From Pseudomonadota bacterium (GTDB lineage: Bacteria > Pseudomonadota > Alphaproteobacteria > Caulobacterales > Caulobacteraceae): 64,000 nucleotides of DNA. Of this stretch, positions 51,744 through 64,000 are shown piece by piece; the first letter of the stretch is position 1; each line of letters begins with the position of its first letter. The position numbers were made by a program, and so were the translations under genes. Under the pieces are notes generated by a model that was not told the origin of the DNA, searched no databases, and was given only the letters and a program-made list of their open reading frames with translations. The stretch covers positions 62,001-126,000 of the forward strand of contig JAFECT010000015.1 of NCBI GenBank assembly GCA_018241995.1, read 5' to 3'.

Positions 51744-53329
51744 CCCTGATCCCCGGAACCCCCAAGGTCCTCGCCGACCGGCGCGCGCTGTGGGCCTTCT
51801 GGATCGGCTGCCTGGTGGTGACCGTCGGCGTGGTGCTGCACCTGCCCATGTACTGGATGGCGCGCGACATGGGCTTCCGCATGGCCGGCATGCCGATGGA
51901 TCCCGGCATGATCGCGGGCATGGGCCTGATCGTGGCGGGCATCGGCATCGCCGGCTATGGGCTGCTGCCGCGCGCGCCGGACCCCGCCCAGGTGCATGCC
52001 GCCCGCGTCTCGGTCACGCCGCCGGAGAACGCGCCGCTTGGCCGCGCCCACTGGGTGCTGATGCTGGTCCTGGTCGTGGCCCTGGTCATCGACGTGATGA
52101 AGCCGGCCAGCCTGGGCTTCGTGGTGCCCGGCATGATCAAGGAATACGGCGTGCCCAAGTCGACCGTGGCCTGGCTCCCGTTCGCGGCCTTGCTGGGCAC
52201 GGTGGCGGGCTCGATCCTGTGGGGCTGGATGGCCGATATCTACGGCCGACGCGCCTCGATCCTGCTGTCGGCGGTGATGTTCGTCGGCACCTCCATCTGC
52301 GGGGCCATGCCTTCGCTATGGTGGAACGTGGCGATGTGCTTCCTGATGGGGGCGGCGGCGGGCGGCCTGCTGCCGGTGGCCTACGCCCTGCTGGCCGAGA
52401 CCATGCCGACGCGCCACCGCGGCTGGGCGCTTGTGCTAGTCGGAGGCCTGGGTGGGATCGGCGGCTATCTGGCGGCCAGCGGCCTGTCGGCGCTGCTGCA
52501 GCCGCATTTCGGTTGGCGCATCCTGTGGTTCCTGAACCTGCCGACCGGCCTGATCCTGATCTTCCTCAACGGCTTCCTGCCCGAGTCGGCCAAGTTCCTG
52601 CTGGCGCTCGGCCGCACGGCGGAGGCGGAAGCGGTGATGCGACGCTTCGGCGCGAAGGTGCGGGAAGCCGGCCCCGACGAGCCGCTGGATGAGGCGGCCG
52701 AGCACGCCGAACTCGCCGCGCCGCCCCCGCCACGCGCCTACGCCGCCAAGACCCTGGCCCTGTCGGTCACCGCGCTGAGCTGGAGCCTGATCAACTTCGG
52801 CCTGTTGCTCTGGCTGCCCAACGATCTGGCCGAGCGCGGCTACTCCATGGCCTTGTCGAGCAAGCTGTTGGCCCAGTCGGCGCTGATCGCCTTCCCGACC
52901 GTGTTCCTCTGCGCCTTCCTCTACAGCCGCTGGTCCACCAAGTGGTCGCTGGTCGCCATGACCGGCGTCACTGCGCTCGGCCTCATGGGCGTGCTGTGGC
53001 TCAGCCTGGCCAAGGGGACCGTCAGCCCGGTGCCGCCGATCGCGTTGCTGATCATCGGCTCCAACGGCGTCCTGGCCATCCTCTTGCCCTATGCAGCGGA
53101 GAACTACCCGTTGAAGGTCAGGGGCCGCGCGACCGGCTGGGTGGCGGGCTGCAGCAAGGCCGGCGGGCTGATCGCCCAGATGCTCGGCATCCTGTCGGCC
53201 ATTCCGTCGCTGGGCATGGCGGCGCTGCTGATCGCCCTTCCCACGAGCCTCGCCATGCTGCTGGTGGGCCTGTTCGGGGCCGAGACCCGCAACCGCGACC
53301 TACGCGAGCTCGAGTCAGCGACGAACTAA
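51740..53329 (+). CDS. MFS sugar-type transporter
   Basis: 529 residues, about 14 hydrophobic segments: an extra pair at the N-terminus (WIGCLVVTVGVVLHLPMYWM, AGMGLIVAGIGIAGYGLLPR) before the canonical twelve. The MFS motif A is WGWMADIYGRRASI and a second-half equivalent is present. It belongs to the sugar/aromatic-acid-like MFS group; the substrate is inferred to be GlcNAc or a product of the halogenase module. Overlaps DUF6445 by four bases (ATGA). Last gene of the rightward operon; its stop overlaps the ClC stop on the other strand by three to four bases. Confidence 0.88.
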   Translation: MTLIPGTPKVLADRRALWAFWIGCLVVTVGVVLHLPMYWMARDMGFRMAGMPMDPGMIAGMGLIVAGIGIAGYGLLPRAPDPAQVHAARVSVTPPENAPLGRAHWVLMLVLVVALVIDVMKPASLGFVVPGMIKEYGVPKSTVAWLPFAALLGTVAGSILWGWMADIYGRRASILLSAVMFVGTSICGAMPSLWWNVAMCFLMGAAAGGLLPVAYALLAETMPTRHRGWALVLVGGLGGIGGYLAASGLSALLQPHFGWRILWFLNLPTGLILIFLNGFLPESAKFLLALGRTAEAEAVMRRFGAKVREAGPDEPLDEAAEHAELAAPPPPRAYAAKTLALSVTALSWSLINFGLLLWLPNDLAERGYSMALSSKLLAQSALIAFPTVFLCAFLYSRWSTKWSLVAMTGVTALGLMGVLWLSLAKGTVSPVPPIALLIIGSNGVLAILLPYAAENYPLKVRGRATGWVAGCSKAGGLIAQMLGILSAIPSLGMAALLIALPTSLAMLLVGLFGAETRNRDLRELESATN

Positions 53330-54657
53330 CGCCAGGCCTCGGCCAGCGCGTGATAGACCGGCTTGGCCGAGAACCGCGCCGAGACCGCCCGCGCAATCCA
53401 GGTTCCGAGCAACAGCGGCCCGACAAGCATAGGATCCCGGGTCATTTCCATCAGGATCACCGCGCTGGTCAGCGGCGCCTGCACGACGCCCGCCAGATAG
53501 CAGGCCATGCCCAAGACGATCGCGTCGCGACCAGATCCGAAGGGCAGCAGGCCGTCGAGCCAGGCGCCGATGCCTGCGCCCGTCGCCAGCGCAGGCGAGA
53601 AGATGCCGCCCGGCGCGCCGGAGCAGGCCGCGACAAGGTTGGCGCCCCATTTTGCCGCCGAGAAGCCGCCCGGCTCCGCCCCGTGGCCGGCCAGGAGTCC
53701 GCGCGCCTCGGCGTAGCCCGTTCCGTAGGTGAGGCCGCCGGAGGCCAACGCCGCCGCCGCCGCGACGAGTCCGCAGGCGAAGGCGAACACGATTGGCCGC
53801 GCGACGCGGAAGCGGGCGACCGGATTATCGGCCCGATGCCCGATCACCCCGGTCAGCAGCCGTACGAACAGGCCGCCGGCCGCGCCGCAGGCGACACCAG
53901 CGATCGGCGCCGTCAGCCACGCGGACAGCAGGGCTTGGCTGCCCTGCAACTGGCCGAAATAGGCATAGTCACCGGCCAAGGCGTAGGAGGCGACGCCGGC
54001 CGCGACCACCATCAGGATCACCACTGTATTGGTCCGGCGATCAAAACCCTTGGCCAGTTCCTCCACGCCGAACACCACGCCGGCGATCGGCGTATTGAAG
54101 GCGGCCGCGACCCCGGCTGCGCCTCCGCCGATTGCCAGGGCGCGACGGCCGGGACCCCGCCTGAGGCCGCCTGCGAACATGGTCACGATCGAGGCCGCAA
54201 TCTGGACCGTCGGGCCTTCCCGGCCGATGGAGGCTCCGCAGGCCAGAAGGAACACGCACAGGAGCATCTTCAGGGCGGCAGCGCGCACCGACAGGCGCCG
54301 TTCCTTGGCCCCGCGAGCTGCCGGATAGGCGGCTGCGGCCACCACCTGGGGAATGCCGCTGCCGGTCGCCTGCGGGGCCACCCGGCGCGTGATCCAGGTG
54401 GACAGGGCAAAGCCCACCGGCAGCAAGGCAAGCAGCGCCCAGGTCGGCAGCAAGGCGGCGGCTTGGTGGTGCATCTTGGCCGACCAATCGCAGGCCTTGG
54501 CGAAGGCGACAGCCACCGCGCCAGCGGCGACCGAGGCCGCGACGATCACACTGATCTGGAAGCTGCGCCGCGCCCGCACCCTTGCGCGCCGCCGACGGCG
54601 GTCGATCCACGCGCCCACCTTGCCGGAGTCGGGCGTGCGCGCCGGAAGCTGCCTCAT
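53326..54657 (-). CDS. clcA: ClC-family chloride channel/antiporter
   Basis: 443 residues. The selectivity motifs are GSGIP (ATGSGIPQVV), GREGP with the gating glutamate (SIGREGPTVQIA), and GGIFSPALATGAGIGA; MACYLAGVVQAPLTSAVILM is the C-terminal helix with the conserved tyrosine. It exchanges Cl- with protons or passes Cl- passively. I start at ATG 54657, which overlaps the upstream DUF5985 stop by four bases; the long upstream extension is arginine-rich and overlaps that gene. No CBS domains. Confidence 0.92.
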   Translation of the reverse strand: MRQLPARTPDSGKVGAWIDRRRRRARVRARRSFQISVIVAASVAAGAVAVAFAKACDWSAKMHHQAAALLPTWALLALLPVGFALSTWITRRVAPQATGSGIPQVVAAAAYPAARGAKERRLSVRAAALKMLLCVFLLACGASIGREGPTVQIAASIVTMFAGGLRRGPGRRALAIGGGAAGVAAAFNTPIAGVVFGVEELAKGFDRRTNTVVILMVVAAGVASYALAGDYAYFGQLQGSQALLSAWLTAPIAGVACGAAGGLFVRLLTGVIGHRADNPVARFRVARPIVFAFACGLVAAAAALASGGLTYGTGYAEARGLLAGHGAEPGGFSAAKWGANLVAACSGAPGGIFSPALATGAGIGAWLDGLLPFGSGRDAIVLGMACYLAGVVQAPLTSAVILMEMTRDPMLVGPLLLGTWIARAVSARFSAKPVYHALAEAWR

Positions 54658-54929
54658 CGCGGCTTTTCGAAGTTCTTCCGGAGCACGCCCACGACGATGA
54701 GGACGAACGCCAGCAGGCGCATCAGGTAAAGCTCGCCCTTGTTCTCTTCCTCGCCGGCGGTGAGGGTGACCAGCGCTTGGTTCGCGCCCATCAGGCAGAA
54801 GGCGAGGGAAAAGACCACAAAGAGCGCGTCGCGGGTCCGTCGCCAGAACCTGAAGAAGAACAGGCCGGCCACGACGTAACCCATGGCGATCATGCCGCCG
54901 AGGAAGGCGATTTCCTGAGCCGAGCGCAT
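54654..54929 (-). CDS. DUF5985 small membrane protein A
   Basis: 91 residues, about three hydrophobic helices: FLGGMIAMGYVVAGLFFFRF, ALFVVFSLAFCLMGANQALV and LMRLLAFVLIVVGVL, with the FRFWRRTRDALF signature between the first two. This matches DUF5985, inner-membrane proteins of unknown function. Co-transcribed with a second DUF5985 gene (shares one base) and the ClC gene (four-base overlap). Confidence 0.82.
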   Translation of the reverse strand: MRSAQEIAFLGGMIAMGYVVAGLFFFRFWRRTRDALFVVFSLAFCLMGANQALVTLTAGEEENKGELYLMRLLAFVLIVVGVLRKNFEKPR

Positions 54930-55198
54930 CAGGCTGTCTCCCGCACAAAGCCATAGAGCAGCACGCCCACCGCTCCCAGCGCCGTGACCTGGCGCGCTAG
55001 ACTGAGGTCATTCTGAGGAAAGATCAGCAGGTCGATCACCAGCAGGACGTTGTTGATCGCCAACAGGCCGAAGCAGGCCGCAGTCCACAACAGCAGCGCC
55101 GTGCGCGTCCGCCGCCACGCTCTCGCGAGCAGGAAGGCGCATGCCAGGCTCGTCAGCATGCACAGCACGTACACGGCGGGGCGGGCGATCTCGTTCAC
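54929..55198 (-). CDS. DUF5985 small membrane protein B
   Basis: 89 residues with three hydrophobic helices (AVYVLCMLTSLACAFLLARA, ALLLWTAACFGLLAINNVLL, LGAVGVLLYGFV) and the ARAWRRTRTALLLW equivalent of the DUF5985 signature. Paired paralogues suggest a hetero-oligomeric membrane component. Its start overlaps the stop of the upstream winged-helix-like gene by four bases. Confidence 0.82.
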   Translation of the reverse strand: MNEIARPAVYVLCMLTSLACAFLLARAWRRTRTALLLWTAACFGLLAINNVLLVIDLLIFPQNDLSLARQVTALGAVGVLLYGFVRETA

Positions 55199-55572
55199 TT
55201 GTCGTCCCCCTTGAAGCGGAAGGCGTCCGCCAGTGTCCTCAGCCGATCGTCGGTCGGAGAAGCGATCGTGTTGATCAGGCGTACGGGCGCATCCTTATAG
55301 GTAGCGGCCAGCCGGTCGCACAGGGCAGCCAGCACAGGCGAGAGCGGGGCGTAGGTCCAGCAGTCGTCCGCCTCGCGCCTCACCAGCCCGCGAGCCTCGA
55401 ACACCTGCAGGTTTGCGTCGACCAGGCCCGGACTGGCCCGCATTTCATCGACCAGGGCTTGAGCCGCCCAAGCCTTCGGTGCGCTGCGACGCAGGAGCAA
55501 AAGCAGCTCCAGCGCCCACACCGAGCGCACGGTGTCGCGAATGAAGGCCAGGAATTCGGCGTTGCTGGTCAA
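55195..55572 (-). CDS. Winged-helix-like uncharacterised protein
   Basis: 125 residues from TTG 55572: helical N-terminus (FLAFIRDTVRSVWALELLLL), a winged-helix-like part (AQALVDEMRASPGLVDANLQ, FEARGLVRREADDCWTYAP) and a helical tail (VRLINTIASPTDDRLRTLAD). The frame is open to 55782, but that stretch crosses the candidate stress promoter at 55695-55719 and is unlike the core, so I prefer the shorter form. The ribosome site is weak and the start is uncertain. It probably regulates or senses for the DUF5985/ClC genes with which it overlaps (inference). Confidence 0.65.
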   Translation of the reverse strand: MTSNAEFLAFIRDTVRSVWALELLLLLRRSAPKAWAAQALVDEMRASPGLVDANLQVFEARGLVRREADDCWTYAPLSPVLAALCDRLAATYKDAPVRLINTIASPTDDRLRTLADAFRFKGDDK

Positions 55573-55694
55573 GTCGGCGGTGCGAGGGCTGAGTGCGTGG
55601 CTGGCGCGAGGCGCGGACGCTAGGCCGTGTCGTCGCCGTGAATCAAGGGCTTGATCCCGCTCGGCAAAAAAATGCCGAACATGTTCGATGAGGC

Positions 55695-55719
55695 GGAACC
55701 GGTCCGGAATTCGCGCGTT
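55695..55719 (+). promoter_or_regulatory. Candidate EcfG/SigT-type promoter of the poly-HAMP kinase operon
   Basis: GGAAC (55695-55699), 16 bases, CGTT (55716-55719), facing the kinase start 170 bases downstream. It fits the alphaproteobacterial general-stress consensus. A long leader would result. Confidence 0.5.
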
Positions 55720-55889
55720 GCCGTAATTCGGGAGCGGTGTGCTAGGGGCGACAGACAGGGCGATCACAAGCGATACGGCCAAGCTTGGGCGCCGCGACTA
55801 TCTCGCGGTGATCCTGCTCCCGCATCGGATCGGTCCTGTCAGCGTCCCCATCGAACCTCTCCGCGCCATGGTTCATATCGGGGGACCCG

Positions 55890-61739
<5,850 letters not shown>

Positions 61740-61740
61740 C

Positions 61741-63864
61741 GTGGCGCAACCCTGGCTCAAAACCAAGCCCGCAGCGGGCGTCGATCCGGCCAAGCCGCCG
61801 GCCGACGGCCCCCTGCGCGCGCGCATCCTGATCGTCGACGACGACGAGCGGAACGCCTTCGCCGCCTGCCAGGCGCTGGAGGAGCTGGGGCACGAACTGG
61901 TCACCGCCAAGTCCGGCGAGGAGGCGCTGAAACGCCTGCTGGTCGAGGACTTCGCCCTGATCCTGCTGGACCTGCACATGCCGGGGATGGACGGCTATGA
62001 GACCGCCGCCCTGATCCGCACACGCCGGCGCAGTGCGGACATCCCCATCGTGTTCCTGACGGCGGTGTTCCGGGACGAGGCGCACCTGTTCCAGGCCTAT
62101 ACCGCGGGCGCCGTGGACGTGGTGTTCAAGCCTGTCGATCCCTTCATCCTGCGCTCGAAGGTGTCGATCCTCGTCGACCTGCACCTGAAGACCGAGGAGA
62201 TTAAGCGCCAGTCCGAGCATCGCAAATGGCTGCTCGACGAGAACCTGAGGGTGCGCGGCGAGAAGGCCCGCGCGGAGAAGGCCCTGCGCGAGAGTCAGGA
62301 GCGTCAGGAAGCCATCCTGAAATGCCTGCCTATCGTCTTCACCTCCCGCTCGGTCGAGCCGCCGTTCATGCCGCTGTTCGTCAGCGACGGCGTGCGCGCC
62401 ATCACCGGCTTCGGACCGGAGGATTTCATGGCCGACCGCGAATTCGGCCTCTCGCGAATCCACCCCGACGACCAGGACAAGGTGATCAAAGCCTTCCGCT
62501 CCTGCGTCCAGACCGGCGCCTACGCCTGCGAGTTCCGCTGGCGCTGCGCGGACGGCAGCTATCGCCTCCTGCTGGACCAGGGCGTGCTGGCGCCGGCGCA
62601 GGACGGCAAGGCGCGCGAGATGTTCGGCACCATCCTGGACGTCACCGACCGCCGCTCGCTGGAGGAGCAGCTGACCCAGGCGCGCAAGATGGAGGCGGTG
62701 GGCCAGCTGACCGGCGGGGTCGCGCACGACTTCAACAACCTGCTGACCGTGGTGCTCGGCAACGTCGATCTCCTGGCCCGGCGCGGCGACAAGGACGCCA
62801 AGCGCGAGCGCCAGCTGGCCGCGATCCGCCACGCCGCCGACCGCGGGCGCAGCCTGACGCGCCAGCTTCTGGCGTTCTCCCGCCGCCAGCACCTGAACCC
62901 GCAGACCCTCGACGCCAACGCCCTGATCCGCGACTTCGCGCCCCTGATGCAGCAGGCGGTGGGCGAGGCGATCACCATCGAGGTGAAGGTCGACGAAGCG
63001 CCCCACTGCATCCACGCCGACCCGGCCCAGCTCGAGACCGCGCTCTTGAACCTCGCGGTCAATGCGCGCGACGCCATGCCCAACGGCGGCGCCTTCAGCC
63101 TCACCACGCGGCGGATCGGCGCGAGCGATCCCTATGTGCTCGCCCACCAGGAGCTGCGCGACGCGACCTGGATCGTCATCGAGGTCTCCGACACCGGCCA
63201 GGGCATGACCAGCGCGGTGCTGGACCGCATCTTCGAGCCGTTCTTCACCACCAAGGAGGTCGGCAAAGGCTCGGGCCTGGGCCTCAGCCAAGTCTATGGC
63301 TTCGTGCGCCAATCGGGCGGCCACGTCATCGCCGAAAGCCGACCGGGCGAAGGCTCGACCTTCCGGCTGTTCCTCAAGGCCTCGGCCAAGGCCGCCGCGG
63401 AGCGACCTGCGGCCGAACCGCCCAGGAAGGCCCTGCGCGGCGACGAGCGCCTGCTGGTGGTCGAGGACGACCAGGGCGTGCTGACCCTGACCGTCGAGAT
63501 GCTGCGCGGCCTGGGCTACAGCGTGGTCACGGCCGCCGACGCCGCCAAGGCGCTGGAGGTGCTGGAGAGCGGCGAGGAGATCGACCTGCTGTTCTCGGAC
63601 GTGGTCATGCCCGGCGGCATGAGCGGGATCGAGCTGGCGCGCCTGGCCAGGGATCTGCGCCCGGACATCCGCGTGCTGCTGACCTCCGGCTACGTCGGCG
63701 CCAAGGCGACCATGGCCGAGAGCGAGTTCCCCCTGATAGACAAGCCGTACGAACGCATGGCGCTGGCGCAGCGTCTGCGTGATATCCTGGGTGCGCGACG
63801 CAAGAAGGTCGACAAGGTGTCTCGCGCCGAGGGCGAGACGCTGAACGCGGCGAGGGCGGGGTGA
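61741..63864 (+). CDS. REC-PAS-histidine kinase-REC hybrid protein
   Basis: 707 residues. N-terminal receiver (ARILIVDDDERNAFAA, Asp77 in LILLDLHMPGMDG), short coiled coil, a PAS domain (about 195-305; FVSDGVRAITGFGPEDFMAD, CEFRWRCADGSYRLLL), a kinase of the GGVAHDFNNLL type (His329) with HATPase (GLGLSQVYGFVRQSGGH), and a C-terminal receiver (Asp620 in LLFSDVVMPGGMSG). No membrane segment. GTG at 61741, one base after the poly-HAMP kinase stop, so likely part of one phosphorelay. Confidence 0.93.
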   Translation: MAQPWLKTKPAAGVDPAKPPADGPLRARILIVDDDERNAFAACQALEELGHELVTAKSGEEALKRLLVEDFALILLDLHMPGMDGYETAALIRTRRRSADIPIVFLTAVFRDEAHLFQAYTAGAVDVVFKPVDPFILRSKVSILVDLHLKTEEIKRQSEHRKWLLDENLRVRGEKARAEKALRESQERQEAILKCLPIVFTSRSVEPPFMPLFVSDGVRAITGFGPEDFMADREFGLSRIHPDDQDKVIKAFRSCVQTGAYACEFRWRCADGSYRLLLDQGVLAPAQDGKAREMFGTILDVTDRRSLEEQLTQARKMEAVGQLTGGVAHDFNNLLTVVLGNVDLLARRGDKDAKRERQLAAIRHAADRGRSLTRQLLAFSRRQHLNPQTLDANALIRDFAPLMQQAVGEAITIEVKVDEAPHCIHADPAQLETALLNLAVNARDAMPNGGAFSLTTRRIGASDPYVLAHQELRDATWIVIEVSDTGQGMTSAVLDRIFEPFFTTKEVGKGSGLGLSQVYGFVRQSGGHVIAESRPGEGSTFRLFLKASAKAAAERPAAEPPRKALRGDERLLVVEDDQGVLTLTVEMLRGLGYSVVTAADAAKALEVLESGEEIDLLFSDVVMPGGMSGIELARLARDLRPDIRVLLTSGYVGAKATMAESEFPLIDKPYERMALAQRLRDILGARRKKVDKVSRAEGETLNAARAG

Positions 63865-64000
63865 TGGCGGAGACGCCTGTGGTGCTTGTGGTCGAAGACG
63901 AGCCGATGATCCGGATGCTGGCCGCCGACATGCTCGACGTGCTGGGCTGGGGCGTGCTGGAGGCGGGTCTGGCTGAAGAGGCCGTGAAGTTCGCCGAGGA
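63864..64000 (+). CDS. Response regulator receiver (3' truncated by window end)
   Basis: Only the first 45 codons are visible: VVLVVEDEPMIRMLAADMLD is a receiver-domain start with the acidic pair in VEDE, similar to the C-terminal receivers of alphaproteobacterial kinases. The ATG shares one base with the preceding stop (TGATG). Output domain, if any, is outside the window. Confidence 0.8.
   Translation, partial: MAETPVVLVVEDEPMIRMLAADMLDVLGWGVLEAGLAEEAVKFAE

Noticed and set aside
55573..55782. N-terminal extension of the winged-helix-like protein up to 55782
   Set aside because: The segment lacks similarity to the core and overlaps a promoter-like sequence on the other strand, so the shorter TTG start was preferred, although with doubt.

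Overview
The window is high-GC DNA from an alphaproteobacterium, most likely Caulobacterales (Caulobacter or Phenylobacterium type). The signs are a TonB-receptor-based N-acetylglucosamine (GlcNAc) locus with tryptophan-halogenase homologues, HWE-type kinases, an Entner-Doudoroff operon, EcfG-type (general stress sigma) promoter sequences and DUF5985 membrane proteins. Genes are tightly packed with many ATGA/GTGA overlaps. I see no rRNA, tRNA, CRISPR array, insertion sequence or phage gene, so this looks like ordinary chromosome.

Region by region. (1) 1-2026: 3' part of an ALDH16-type two-domain aldehyde dehydrogenase. (2) 2090-9660: histidine operon led by a TrpR-like regulator with a perfect inverted repeat in front of it: yerC-hisG-hisD-hisB-hisH-hisA-hisF-hisIE-hisC. 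HisB carries a decayed, PLP-lysine-less HisC remnant at its N-terminus, in the slot where hisC sits in the classical order. (3) 9828-11726: GTP-type PEP carboxykinase. (4) 11815-16573: red-light signalling island: heme oxygenase, bacteriophytochrome kinase, a phytochrome-type response regulator, a receiver-HWE kinase, and a convergent stand-alone receiver. A GGAAC-N17-CGTT sequence precedes the heme oxygenase. (5) 16638-28810: potassium uptake by Kup and the Kdp system (two single-helix microproteins, KdpA, KdpB, an outer-membrane barrel, KdpC, KdpD, KdpE). (6) 29062-30644: small uncharacterised proteins and a cold-shock protein. (7) 30751-53329: divergent GlcNAc/chitin regulon. Leftward are a GntR regulator, NagB-II, NagA, Zwf, Pgl and Edd. 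Rightward are a TonB receptor, hexosaminidase, EIIA-HPr-EI fusion, NagE, two flavin halogenase homologues, a DUF6445 protein and an MFS transporter. (8) 53326-55572: ClC channel with two DUF5985 proteins and a winged-helix-like protein. (9) 55695-64000: signalling operon headed by a giant soluble poly-HAMP hybrid kinase with nine 92-residue repeats, followed by a REC-PAS-kinase-REC protein and a truncated receiver gene.

How they work together. In the GlcNAc regulon, chitin fragments would cross the outer membrane through the TonB receptor, be trimmed by the hexosaminidase, enter as GlcNAc-6-phosphate through the PTS, and be deacetylated and deaminated by NagA and NagB-II to fructose-6-phosphate. 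After isomerisation outside the window, carbon would flow through Zwf-Pgl-Edd. The halogenase/DUF6445 trio is tightly coupled to these genes but has no obvious place in the pathway and is the best candidate for undescribed biology. The phytochrome island and the poly-HAMP kinase both have possible general-stress promoters, suggesting stress-linked sensing.
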